Shown here piece after piece: positions 1 to 12,400 of a stretch of DNA of 64,000 nt; position 1 is the stretch's first letter, and the number at the start of each line of letters is the position of its first letter. The position numbers were made by a program, and so were the translations under genes. The notes below the pieces were generated by a model. It was given only the letters and a program-made list of their open reading frames with translations, made no database searches and had not been told where the DNA came from. Origin of the DNA: Dromaius novaehollandiae (lineage: Eukaryota; Chordata; Aves; Casuariiformes; Dromaiidae); NCBI RefSeq assembly GCF_036370855.1, contig NC_088098.1, positions 138,528,721-138,592,720 on the forward strand, given 5' to 3'.

Positions 1-2575
1 AATCTAGCTAAACTCTTGGGCTTGGTGGTTACCATGTGGCAAAAATTTTATGGGTTGGTAATCCAGTGCTAAATGGAAGAGTATCTGTACACGTCTCAAT
101 TTTTTGTATTTCTGTTGCATCAAGTATCTCCTTAAACACAGTACTTGATTATCATTCATACCTTTCATACCCTTCTCTCTAAAACAGGGTCCCTGTCTAT
201 TCAAATTTATATTCCTGGAGAAATCTTTCACTGCTTCTATCCATTTCTGTAAAGATTCCAGAAGCAGGCAAAATATTACTAGGGGCAGTGGAACAGTGAT
301 AGACTATTTGTGTATATGTGTATCAGAATTTGTGTATGTGTATGTGCATGAATGTGTGCACATACATGTGGAATATCTGAATATAATGCTGAATCATAGG
401 ACTTCATTTTATATACTGGTACTTCTACAAAATCAGCTCTGTACAGAGGTCAATGTTGTATGCGTGGGCATATATGTGCACAGACATACTTATGCACTCC
501 TACCCATGCACTTTCACACTATGTATGTCTGAAGATACATTATAAATGTATAATAAAACACCTTACATCTCCAACATAGTATTATTTCTGTTATTACTTA
601 CCTTTTCATTTATGCATCCAATCACACTTCAACCACCACTGTGGATAAAGTCCACAGGACACTTCAATGGAGTGTCTTCAGGTTCTTTCCCCCTCCAAGG
701 TGTCTTTTTTGTTTTCGTAACCAGCAATATTGTCCATTGTATTGTTTTGTTGACGTATTCCATCTATCATTGTCCTGCCAGTTTACCTAGCTTTGTTAAG
801 TCTCTTTGTTAGGTGTTTTTCCCACTCTATTGCAGTTCAGGTGAACTCATCTATCATTTGAAAATGCATCTGACAGCATTCATAGTACAGTTCCTCAGTC
901 ACCACTTAGCTCGTGTTTTGCCAGCATGCAACCTGGGTATTTACCTATATCCCTTGTTTTCATATGGCTTGCCAGTGTATAATCACACTAGCCTCTCACC
1001 ACCTTGTGATTGTTTACTTTCCTTAACAGCCTCCACTTGAGGAATTTTGACAAGTAGTTTTTAAAGCCCAAATGAAAGACTTCACATAACTTCACTTTAG
1101 ACATTACTATGCTAGCACATTCAATAAATTGTCAGTAGCATGCTTCCACAGAATTCTTGGTGGAGTAGTAGCCAAGTTTCTTTTAAATATATTGCTGTTT
1201 AATATAGCAGCTTGTTCCAACATCACATCTTTTGACATCTCAGTCTCACAAGGTTTCAGCTTTATTAGCTGGAAAACAGCTATTTCCAAGATTGTCTGTG
1301 GTTAAATAAACACAAGAAAATAATTCCATTTAATGACTTCATCTACTTTCTTTTCATATTTAAAGGCACATGGATCAGAGAGAAGCAGCATGAGAAAGTA
1401 TGATCCTAACCAAATACCCAAAGACATGGGTGGGAAATATGGATGGGAGAAGCTTAGGTTCAAATCCCTGATCTGTTTCCTTGATCCAAAGACCAAATGC
1501 TCACAGAGTACACAAGTCATACAAAGTCTTATTCTGCAGTGTAGACAAAATCCGAAAGTTAACAATAATCCTCAATGAAGAACACAGCATGTAGACAAAT
1601 TCTTACTCTTTTTCTCTAATTGTTCGTACTTTGATGCTATTTTTTGTCCTCAAAAAACTAAGAGTACCTCATCTTAGACTAACCTGCAGGATCTCACCAA
1701 GATGCTTTCCTGAGAGATGAAGGCTTGACAGTCCTCTAGCTAAAAAAAATTGTGTGGGGAGTGGGGTGGACAAAGAGGCAAGAGGCATTGAACATGAGTT
1801 TTGCTACTCTGGGCGAGCACTCCAGTTCCTTCAGCCATGCTTTTATGTAAATCACCAAATACATTAGACACGCACTGAAAACTACTTCTATATCAGGCAA
1901 CAGAATCAGGTGTACATGGTATTTCTGTCAAGACTGAGGCAATCTTTGGCATGTAAATAAGCTGACCTAGAACAGTTGCTGAAACAAAACACTTTGATAA
2001 AGTTTTCCATTAGTGCTACATAGCAGATATGCCAGAGGTTTTTCAGGACTATGGCTTTGCATTTAGGTGCCTAAATTTCACAGAAGTCCCTTCTTCAATC
2101 CAAGCCTCTCTGTCTACAATTGTCCTGCACCTCGCTGGAAGCTGAGGTACCTAAAGAAGCAAATAAAGCAGGAACAGGGTTGACACTAGCATTTCTGAGT
2201 GATTGATATTTGTCCTTGGAGTTTTTCCACAAAAGAAGGACAACATCTAGTGGTTCTTTTGAGAAAGAAGGAGCTGTCCTGGCTTCTCTGGAAGCCAACT
2301 CTAGGAGAAGGCTCAAAGTTGTGAAGACATCTCTTGTTGGTCCAGAATAATACTTTACGTGCTGAGAAACAGAGCTAAGGCTCTACATCCCTCTTACTGC
2401 TAGTTGCTACCTGGACAAGTCTTGTTCTGGCCTTTATGTGTTCTGTTCTCCGGTGTTTAATTCTCCTTACACATTGTGGTGTGGTGACATACCTTCCAAA
2501 GGAAACTCCAACTGCATGGCAGAACACATTATAAATACTCCTTGTGAGTGCAGATTGAATCATCTCTTATTATTA
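1..2575. other. Unique non-coding sequence
   Basis: The open frames here are short and lack family motifs. A minus-strand donor-like AAAAG|GTAAGT lies near 590, but the segment before it has stops in all frames. I see no repeat or RNA gene. Confidence 0.6.
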
Positions 2576-2626
2576 TTATTATTATTATTTATTATGAATC
2601 ATTATGATCATAATATTATTATTATG
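2576..2626 (+). repeat. (TAT)n microsatellite with degenerate tail
   Basis: There is a clean run of TTA/TAT triplets to about 2,595, then a decayed continuation of ATTATGA and TAATATTATT motifs. Confidence 0.9.
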
Positions 2627-2721
2627 GCATATAGATTATGTCCAACCACATCTCTTTAGCTCTCTCTCCTTGCTTCTGCAAAGTCCTGGCAAAATTCCAC
2701 ATACCCATGATTTTCTCTAGG

Positions 2722-2750
2722 CATTAACACTCTCGCTAATGTGGAAGCTG
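2722..2750 (+). repeat. Upstream copy of an imperfect 30-bp duplication
   Basis: The segment CATTAACAC..GCTAAT..GGAAG here is repeated imperfectly at about 2,868-2,897 (CATTAGCAC..GCTAAC..GGAAG). The first copy is also preceded by an acceptor-like TTTTCTCTAG. The two copies flank the pyrimidine-rich repeat at 2,751-2,866. Confidence 0.6.
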
Positions 2751-2866
2751 ATTTTCTATTTTTTATTTTCTATTCTTTTTCTATTCTATTCTATTCTATT
2801 CTATTTTTATTTTCTATTTTTTATTTTCTATTTTTATTTGCTTTTTTTTTTCTCTTTTTCCTTACA
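2751..2866 (+). repeat. Pyrimidine-rich (TTCTA)n/(TTTTA)n simple repeat
   Basis: This is a degenerate pentamer repeat of TTCTA and TTTTA units ending in a poly-T/TC tract. It has no coding content; the frame through it is an artefact of T-richness. Confidence 0.9.
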
Positions 2867-2867
2867 G

Positions 2868-2953
2868 CATTAGCACCTTTGCTAACTTGGAAGTCTGCAT
2901 GTCTCAAAGCTTCCAGTGCAGCTGCTAGCTAGAGAGCTACTTTGTGGCTGCAG
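2868..2953 (+). ncRNA. Candidate non-coding exon with near-consensus splice sites
   Basis: A long pyrimidine tract ending TTTTTCCTTACAG is followed by 86 nt and then CTGCAG|GTGAGT, a consensus donor. All three frames contain stops, so it would be an untranslated or lncRNA exon. The acceptor tract is built from an expanded (TTCTA)n simple repeat, so the strong acceptor may be a by-product of that repeat. Confidence 0.22.
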
Positions 2954-5204
2954 GTGAGTGCTCCAGTGAGTGGCTGCAGCTAGTAAAGGATGTTAGCATG
3001 GGGAGGAAGAGTCAGTCCAAAGTACTGACAGAAATTTCCAAATCTGATAAGAAGAGTAAGCTAATGCTCTGTATGGAGCAGGATCAGCAGGAGCTTCTCT
3101 AGAGGCAGTGCAACAAGGAAGGACACCCTTTGCCACAGGGCTAGCCTAAAAGTGAGCAAAGGAAAGCGTACACTGTCTAGACTGCAACATTTGTTGAAGA
3201 ACTACAGGTTGCAATGATTTCTTAAACCTGGCCCTTCTGCAGTGATGCATGAAATTCTTATCACATTTTCATGGTCTTGAGGGAGGCAGACCTCCAAAAG
3301 ACTAGCAAATGCAATGCTCAGCCCTACCTTTCTACTGAACTCTCAGTTCCTCCCATTTTAGTCTGTAGGGAATGAGGATCTGGTCAGTTGTTCTTCCATG
3401 ACTTCTTCCTCGGAAACTTTAAACAAAAATGAGCAAAAGCTCTTTAAGAAAGTTAATTAATCAAAGAAAGAAAGGCAGAGAAAAACTCCATCAAACTGTG
3501 CCGGCCTGAGAACAGGCATGTTTGCATGAATATTCATAGCAAACTCTTCTGCTACCCCAGCCTGACAAGCTCAGTTTATTCGAAAGGTAGGTTACAAACC
3601 ACTAGGTAAACTAATCAAAGGACCTGCTGTATAGCTTTGTTGTATATTGTTCATGAAGTTAGACATTTACTCTATTCCCATGGGTCATTTCATACTGAAA
3701 TGGAGCTCTAGCCTAGCATTTCATTAGATTCATAAGGAATATAGGCTGAAATAAATGAATAAAGACAGAAAGGTATTAAATTTTTTTGCAGACAGCTTTC
3801 TGATCTGAACATTTTTCATTTCTTTAAAGAACTCAAATGTTTTACCAATTTAAAATATGAATCTACACATATTTTTATCCATTTCATGGAGCACTGACTC
3901 TAGAAAGTTGCCTATACACAGAAGATGACATAAGGTTGATCTACATTTCACACGGCAGCTACAGAACCAGGCCATACAGTTACCAGCAAATGACACAGTG
4001 GCCTGAAGGTGAACATACGGTATTTGTCATACTGCTCAGCTGTGAAACTTGCTAATATGGCCATAGGAGCAAAAAACAAAAGAAACTATTTTGTTTCAAT
4101 GGAGTATGTTGCTGGTTTGATGCAAGTAAACTCTGTTTTCAAAGGCTGGAAGTTAAAAGACAAGTGTAGAAAATTGTGAAACATTTTAAATAGAAAAATT
4201 CTCTCCCCAGATTGCTGGAGACCACATGATCTCTTGCTATAATCCACAAAATGAAATTCACAATGCTTAATTATACTCCAGTTCAGCAAATATACCCCAG
4301 TTCAGCAAATAATAATCTTCATATCATTGTACTCATGTGAAGGATAGTGTGGGTGAGCATATGGATCTTAAAGATGATTAAATTAGTGACTAATTTACTG
4401 CAAAAAGAGAAGGAAACAGACATATAAATAAAAGTTGGAAAAGAAAAATGTCTTTTTTTCTTTTACAGATAGCATATGACTAAAAATAGAGATTAGACAT
4501 AATTTTAGATAAACATAGTAAGGCTCATATTTAAGATAAAATATTCTCTTACATCTTAGCACAACTGATACCTGATTAATTATGGGGAATCCGATAACTC
4601 TTCTGCTAATGAGGTCTACAGTTAACAGACCGATTGTTGGACTTGGAAATAACTATTTCAATTTACTGTGAGACTTTGAGTTTGGATGGGCTCTTTGGCC
4701 AGCTGTTCACTTTGATATTGAGGGAAAAATAACATAGATATAATAATGGACCTTTCTTGTGAAATTTGCCTTTTCAGAATACATAGAAGCCGCTTTAGCC
4801 AAGATACTCAAGCAGATGTGCCAAATATTAGAGCCCAAAAGCATTATTTAGGTGGGTAAACAAATGATCAAGTTTTCCAAAGTGCTCAGCTGGCAGTAAT
4901 TTCCCTTGAAAAAATGGCTGATTAGAGCTCAGCACTTAAAAAAAAAATTTACTTCCTTAAGCATACATGTTGAAAAGTCTTGCCTTAAGTGCACAGGATT
5001 GCAGACAGCCGTCTCATTTTGTTAAACTAAAGTCAGAATGAAAATAAAGCTGACTGAAATGATGGTTATCTGATTAATCTATATAATTTGCTGCCTCAAG
5101 TCTTTATCGAGGCTAAGGGCTTAGTAAAACGTGCTGTATGTGCAAAGATGTTAAGATTTAAAAAACACTTAACGATTTTCATAGGTGGGGGAGGGGACAC
5201 TACG
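2954..5204. other. Unique AT-rich non-coding sequence
   Basis: Apart from the 19-bp duplication at 4,273-4,310 I see nothing identifiable: no exon, transposon or RNA gene. Confidence 0.6.
4273..4310 (+). repeat. 19-bp tandem duplication
   Basis: There are two adjacent copies of a 19-bp unit ending CAGTTCAGCAAAT (4,273-4,291 and 4,292-4,310) that differ at one base. Confidence 0.85.
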
Positions 5205-5530
5205 ATTTTCAGGAGGAGGGGACTTCAGGAAGTCTCTAACCCAGCTCCTGACCAAAGTGGGGCCAGCTCTGGGGTCAGACCAGGCTGCTCAGGGTTGTGT
5301 CCAGTTCAATCTTGAAAACTTCCAAGGATGGAGATGGCACAACCTTGTGGGACATCCTGCTCCACTGCCCAACTGTCCCTGCAGGGAAAAAATTTTTCCT
5401 TGTATCCAGTTTGAGCTTCTATTTCAATTTATGCCTGTTGCCTCTTGTCCTCCTGCCATGCACCATGGCGAGGGTCCCAGGTCCATCTTCCTGATAATCC
5501 TGTAGGTACTTCCTCCCGGTCATTTGGGGA
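5205..5530 (-). mobile_element. CR1 retrotransposon, 3'-region fragment
   Basis: The minus strand matches the CR1 3' region. On the plus strand the antisense landmarks are ccaggctgctcagggttgtg, then aaaacttccaaggatggaga, and tgcctgttgcctcttgtcct. The plus strand is therefore antisense, in the same orientation as the copy at 50.1 kb. The ATTCTATG-type terminus is not visible and the element is 5'-truncated, as most CR1 copies are. The reading frame is broken, so the copy is inert. Confidence 0.88.
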
Positions 5531-8500
5531 TATGACCCTTATTAAACTGGTTTAAATTCAGCTTGCAATGATTCAGCTGGCAGCCATAAACACTGGTGTA
5601 AACTAAAACTAAATCTTAAATCTGACTCCTTGTGTACAGTTACATCAGTTTAACCAGAACGGCTTCTAGACAGATTTAAGCTAAACTAATTCTATCATGT
5701 GCAGAAGAGCCTAGGTTTAAGAAAAGCTGCCATTCTTATACAAGCGAGATCATCAGGCGTAATTATAAACTATTTTAGGTAGGGTAAAGAACATTTATCT
5801 TCCTGCTGCAGGGCATAAGCTAATCACCTGCTGCTGTACAGAATAAATTTTTCTTCCTTTAGGTATGTTAAGTGAGGTGAATGCCTTTCTCTGAAACATC
5901 TGTTATGGGCCAGTGCCTCAGAAAGGATTATGAGCTAGATGGACCACTATCCATTTCAATAATAATTAAATTCTTAGGTAAAACATAGTGATATTATCAT
6001 CAAATTGGGACTAAATCCAAGGTAATGGAGAGCATAGAACAAATAGTCCCCTTCTGCCTGATCAGATGCCTTTCTTGGCATTAACTGGAAGTGCATCAGC
6101 AAGGGAGGTAACTTGGTTAGCAAAATGGGTAATATTAATGAAGTTTCTTGGGTTATATATGACAAATCTGTGTTTAATCAGTCTGACTTGGAAAGGCTGT
6201 AAAGGATCGTTTTATTAATCTCTAAGGTCTGAATTTTAGTAAGGATTTCAAATTATTAAAGAAATTGGCTGATAATTAGGGCAGCAGGTAGAGTAACATT
6301 CAGCTTTGAAATCACAGCATCAGCAAAACATTCTTGAGACCGATTACTGGATTCAAAGGGACTGAGACATGCATTTAGGCTTGCAAACTGTATTTCCTTT
6401 TAAACAATTTAAAATAAGGCAGAAAAGTCCATCTGGATCCATTATGTTTTAAGGTCTGCTGAACTAAATTGTCCATGTTATTTCATTGCTTAAGAGACAT
6501 GGGTACACTGCTGTAACCAGCAATTTCAGAGAATTTCCTGATTTTCATGTAATTAAAATCATCAAGCACAAAGCTGTATCAATTTGAACCGTTGTACTAA
6601 GCTGTAAAGTATGACTTTTAGAATTTGGCCTGAGGAAACGTCAGGGATGCAGACAGAAGTGAGGGCCAGACGAGTTCTCCTGCTGAGACTACCTCTTGGC
6701 AGCACAAGTGACCTCTTTTCTGTACTGCCACAATTTTCTTTTGCCCCATGAGGACAAACGGTGAAGTTGTACTTGGTTCTTCTGAGCAGGAAGCAAGATT
6801 CCTTGCCCTTTACAATAGCTGCTAGCCTCTTGTCTTAATGTGCCTTTCCTGAGCTGCATGATTAACAAGGAAGTCATCCTAGGCAGTCTCCATCCTGAAC
6901 AACACAGGCGCTATGAGTTCCTGTTCCCCTTCCACTTCCTAAGGAGCAGAAGTTACCTCCTCCACCCAACTCTGAACAGAAGAGAAGACATGGATCATCT
7001 CACAGATGCAATACAGTGATGAAAGGAAGCAACTGCCCACAAGATCTGATCTAGCTCTCAAACTCGTCAGGGTGTAAGTTCTACGGTTTACAGAAAACAT
7101 CAGTGTCATACTACTGTTGTGAACACACCTCTCCTGTAAGAAGACAGCTTGGGGCAATATAGGTATTTTGAATTATAACACCAGTTCTCTGTCTCTCCTC
7201 TATTTTTTTTCCTTCATTTTAAAAATGTTATTACTTTAGCCAGTATTTCTATGCACCCCAGAGCTAAACTTTGAGGGAAAGCACATGAGCTCAGTAGGAT
7301 CAGCCTAGCTCAGCTTGCCAATGGGAAAAGAGGTTCACCGAAGCTCTGCTCATCACAGCAATGCAGCTATGGACTATACACTGGACTTCTCTCAACGTAA
7401 TAACCCAGGCATTTAACTAAAACATCGTAACATCAGTCATCAGTTGTCACTAAAATCCAGAATTATTTGAGGAGATGAAAGCAACAGTCTCTAGAGTGTT
7501 GTAGAGTGTTGTAAGATTCCTTTCTTTTTTTTTTTTCTTTTTTTTGCCCATAGTTGAAATTGCATCCACTTGTATGAAAAGAAAAAAGTTTATATTGCTA
7601 TAGTGCTTGCTGACCTAAGGTCAGTGTTATCTTATTAGAAACTGAAATCATGCATTCAGACTTCTTTTTCTTTTAATAAGAGGAGAAACTTGCTATGTAC
7701 TCCCTTCTGTTCAAGAATTATATTGCACAGAAGGGATATATATCCCCTAATAAACTTTGTCTGTTTTTTCTATTGCCTTTACTTTTCTCAGTATCAGTGT
7801 TTGAAAACCATTTTAATAGTTCTCCAAACGAGAATGCTCTTTTTTTCTGTGGCTTTGAGCTCTTCACTATGTATAAACCGAGATGTTTGGAAAGGCAATA
7901 TGCTTTCAGATTATTAAAAAAAAAATAGTTATTTTATTATTTTTGCAGAGAGCAGCAGCCACAAGATGTAATTAAATGTATTTCTGAATATATTTAATAT
8001 CCGATTACAAGGCAGTAGAGGAGGCTCAAAACAAATCTAAGATGGGCAGACTCCTTTGGGAAATGCCATCTCTAAACTGAAAATGTTTAGCTGTGACGGC
8101 AATAAACCATCAGAATATGATCCCAAAGAGCATGAGCAACTTTCTATTGTCTAGAGTCTCTAAATCCAGATTGGAAACAAAATCCTAGTTGCTCACTTTA
8201 GTGGGGCTAGGATTTCACTCCGAATATTTTCAGACTTGAGTATCTAACTAAAGCGATCGAACTTAACATAGTTGTCATGAAAGGGCTATTTAGTGAAGGT
8301 TCAGGGACTGTTTGTACAGGTCAGAGTAAGACATTCCTGAGGTTTTAAAACCTCTAATATTCTCCAAGTATTGCAATTTAATCTTCTAAAATATTTGTAT
8401 TTTCTGTCTGGGGAGCCCAGTGTGTTTTACAGACATTGATGGAGTTTCAGCAGTCCTGTGATATCAGAATATGCTTGCTTCGGATGCAGAAACTGAGGCA

Positions 8501-9999
8501 CATCAGGTTGAAGTAACTCTCTAAAAGCCACAGAAAGGAATAAAAATAATCAGGGCAGAGGCTGTATTGTCTTCTGACTGCTCTGCACCAGTTCTAACGT
8601 GACCCAACCCCTGGCCCACAGAAATGATGACATTTAGGCCACTAGCAAGATATACTCCTGTAAGCTACACACAAGAAAGATTAAGCTATGGTGAGATGTG
8701 GGGAAGGAGTACAGCACTGCAGCTGATCTGTGGTCATCTCGGCACTGTTCTCCAGGTTATCAGACCATTATTAGGCAAGAAGGTGGAAAAAAGGACAAAA
8801 ATCACATTAGAAGAAGCAGTTGCTTTGAAAAGTAAAGGCTATGTGTGAGTAGGCTGGAAAGGACAATATTTAACAATAGGCTTTGAACAAGAGTTCCCAC
8901 TTCCGGCAAGGCAGTAATACAGTAATGTAATTATGTGAGAAAAAGTGACATAGTGTCATTTTCCAACCCACAGAGTTCAGAGAGGAAGAAAAATAACAGG
9001 CATTTTGTCAGGAAACCTCTGAAAATTATTCTGTTGATTAATCTCTGATTATCTATGGACACTAATATTTTTTAAAATAATGTCATGTTTAAGTTTTCTA
9101 CAGTCATAGTCATAATTGCTTTTGATTTTTTTCTTTTTTATCAGCCCTTTAGCTTTCACTGGAAAATTATTTCCTAGCAATATACTTGACTTGAAGTTCA
9201 ATTAACATAAACAGAGTTTACTCAGTAAATGACCTACATAATCTCCTTGCTAAGGAATCACAGGTTGGAATGATACTCTGAACTGTTGTTTTTTATGCTG
9301 TCCCTGACTGTGGCTCTGAAAGGCTTTAAAAATTCATTTACAGCTCAAGAACAAGTCACGGTAGTCCTTCATTTAATACAGAGAAAAAAAGCCTAATGAC
9401 TTCCACTGGGATGAGACCATGTTCCAACGGAAGAACTGTAAAATCTATTCCTGCTTATGGCACTTCTGTGGGGCTTTTTTCCTCTTTCCTCTGACTTTCT
9501 CACTTTTGAGAACACAAAAAATTCCTGAGGGGCACTTAAGCATTTTTCATATCCATAGCAGCCAAAGGAAACCCATTTTTCCAAAATGCTTTCCAGGAAA
9601 AATAATTTTTCAATCTGTAGGAGAAAACAACCTACAAGAACAGCCAGATTTGTGTATAGTTTATCTATAAAAACAAAATAGCATCAAACAAACATTTCCT
9701 CTAAATTCATCTAATAAACACCTATAAATCTTAAACCAGTTGTTTGCAGGCCTGCAAAGGTATAATAATATTAAACTGATCACTGCATATGTGTACACAT
9801 TCAGCCTTACTGCATGAGATTCACTGATGTTACTTACTACTTATATAACAATAGATAACTAGTATACTTGCCAATTTATATCTTGCTGTAACTAACATAG
9901 CTTATATTGTAATTGATTATAAATAACAAGAAAGCTACCAGAGATGTTATTAACTATTAACTCTAATCTATAGTTGACTCAACATTCTGGTACACTTAC
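5531..9999. other. Unique non-coding sequence
   Basis: Only short open frames and a T-rich tract near 7,520 are present. A plus-strand frame at 8,624-8,848 has a protein-like composition but no motif and no splice context, and I do not call it. Confidence 0.55.
7492..7511 (+). repeat. 10-bp tandem duplication
   Basis: Two copies of TAGAGTGTTG lie directly before a T-rich tract (about 7,519-7,545). Confidence 0.75.
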
Positions 10000-10099
10000 T
10001 TTTGTGGTTTCGTAAATGCTAGCTGGTACTTTTAATGATTCCATCATTTTCTTAATTGCTTTACCTACAGCCTTTCTTGGAACCCAAATAAATGACCGC
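10000..10099 (-). CDS. Candidate coding exon, gene unknown (alternative reading: end of a plus-strand retrocopy)
   Basis: On the minus strand a run of 26 T followed by GTCTCCCTTCTTTCAAG makes a very strong acceptor. The 100-nt segment is open (one carry-over base and 33 codons, SFIWVPRKAVGKAIKK ... PASIYETTK) and ends at AAAA|GTAAGT. The peptide is basic and helical and I do not recognise it. The same bases read on the plus strand give AATAAA at 10,087-10,092, then 24 nt, then 26 A. That is the geometry of a polyadenylated transcript copied into the genome. I found no target-site duplication, so neither reading is settled. Confidence 0.27.
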
Positions 10100-10116
10100 C
10101 TTGAAAGAAGGGAGAC

Positions 10117-10142
10117 AAAAAAAAAAAAAAAAAAAAAAAAAA
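10117..10142 (+). repeat. Poly-A tract (26 A)
   Basis: This is an uninterrupted A run 24 nt past an AATAAA hexamer. Read on the minus strand it is the distal part of a very strong 3' splice site tract. Confidence 0.95.
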
Positions 10143-12400
10143 GAATGTAAAAATTTCTCATTCAGGTTAACTGCTTTCATTTCAGTGTGTATTTAGTTAT
10201 TATTTAGTATGCATTTAGGCATGCAAGAAATCTGGATTCCCTCTCTTACTGTTCCTGTGCCATGGTTCTCTGTCCTGATCTTGACTACGTGGTAAGTGCG
10301 TGCTTTGGGGAAGGGGAATCTTTTTTGATTAAAGTAGTGATTGTTGGTGTTTTGAAGACCTACAAGGACTTTTTTGGGAAAGAAACAGAAAATCTGCCAT
10401 AACACTCCAGTAAATTTGCCAGTCCCTGCAGTATAGGAGGCTGATCACTCGCAACAACTTTGATATGAAAAGCACTATCTAAACTTGCCCATGCACATAG
10501 TTCAGTGCTTAAATCTTATGCATATATTTGTAATTATTCTCCATATAACAGGAATAAAGAACATTTACAAAATTTACAATCAATTTTTAGGTGAAGAGGC
10601 ACAAAACATTATCTGTAGAGGTTTTTATTACTGAAATAAAAAACTGTAGGTGGCTGCATGTAAAAATGACTAGGAAAAGAGGCAGAGGAGATAATTCTGT
10701 TATTTTAAGTTTTAGCATTAGAGGAAAACTCTGATATTTCAACCATTGAAAGGATGGATGAACAGACTGCTCACAAATTTGCAGAGTGCTGCCAGGGACT
10801 GGATTTACACATGTGCTTAGAACTACGGGCAATAAGGCCATTATCTTTACATGTCGTCATTTACCTGTTCATGCAAGACTCAGAGCAATGAAGAATCAGG
10901 CTCAGAACACATAAACTACTACTAATTCACATGGGAAAAGTCTGGTATTCAAGCAATCAGAATCAGATGGAATAACCTGAGTTACTTAATATAACTGGTT
11001 GTAGAATATGTATATAAATGTATGTATATATTCTCTAAATTTAGCAAAGGGAGGAATAAATCAGTTCAAGAAAGAACTAGACAGTATTTTGGATGAATAA
11101 TTCAAGCAAACTGCCTACAGCCTTGTAGGTGTTAACAGAGCTTTAAATCTCTGGACACCTAAGCTAGACTAGCAAAGCAGAAAAACTAGCTAGAGAAATG
11201 AAATTTTGTTTGAGCTATGTACTTCTATAGGTGATACAATACTTCTTGAAACAATAGGGACTGTTGAACTATGAGGATGCTGGCACAGGTGGAATGGAAT
11301 AATAAACATGTCCATTCCCAAACCAGGGAATGCTAACAGGAGAATGGGACTATTTATACTGACTGTGTCCTTAATGCTGTTGTCATACCTCCTAAAGCAA
11401 GGAAAAAAATCTATGAAATGATCTATGTTCATTTTACTGAAAGGGTATATCCAATTTTAAACTTCTAACAGCTCTCTCAGAAGACCTTTTGATTTATTCT
11501 ATGACAAACTAAGAAACTATACTCGGCAAATATTTCTGTTTTCTATCTCACTTAGCTTCTGCTTATCCTTCAGTATGTATTACCAGCGGATTAAACTCCA
11601 GCTGTGTCAAAGGACAAACTTAATCTATCCTCTGCCACAACAGCCACATTTCACTTTTTACAACGGTACAGACGAGACTGGGGACAGAGCAATTTCAACT
11701 GAAGGATTCAGTTATTTAATAATCTCACAGAATGATCAAATTACAGAAATGTTGCACCAATTGCCCTTTCAGAAAACCTTTGTGTCACAAGTGACCCTCA
11801 CAGCTGCACATTTTTCACTTTCAAAAGACCTTACTAACCTTTGATTCCTTCTCTTCCTTCTCTTCCACCTCTCAAAAAAGCCACCAAAACCAAAAACACA
11901 CAAGCACAGTTAAAGTCTTGGAGGCTTAAAGATCGCAAAGCTAAGATAGCCTAAAGACTAGCAGGTACTTTGCTGCTAATGTTATATGGAAAGTTCTGAG
12001 ATACTACAGTGAGAACTGGTGACACAAAACCCTAAAATAGACAACTTTAACATGTACCCTGCCTTGATTGTTATCCATGGTGCAGCAAAAAAACCAAACC
12101 ATCTAATTCAGCAAGGTCTTTTCATTTTCCTTTATATCAGTTGGTAATTAAGTATCTGATCTCTCACTTCCTAGTCCAGGGTTTAGTCTCACTACTCCAA
12201 GCTGGCAGCCAGGTGTTACCTAAAGTCATTCATTGCTTCAACACATAGTGAGCTTTGTATATTGAACAATAAGAACTGGTCTACAAGAATGTAAGCCAGA
12301 AGAGGTGCATACACTATACTAAAGATACTTAAACATATTCAGTGTATTTGACATTTGCCAACTCTTCTCTTCCTACACTAGCCATGAAACCTTCATGGTC
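10143..12400. other. Unique AT-rich non-coding sequence
   Basis: No supported gene, repeat or RNA is visible. Confidence 0.6.

Noticed and set aside
1450..1475. GGTTCAAATCC resembling a tRNA T-loop
   Set aside because: No matching A-box, anticodon arm or acceptor stem can be built around it.
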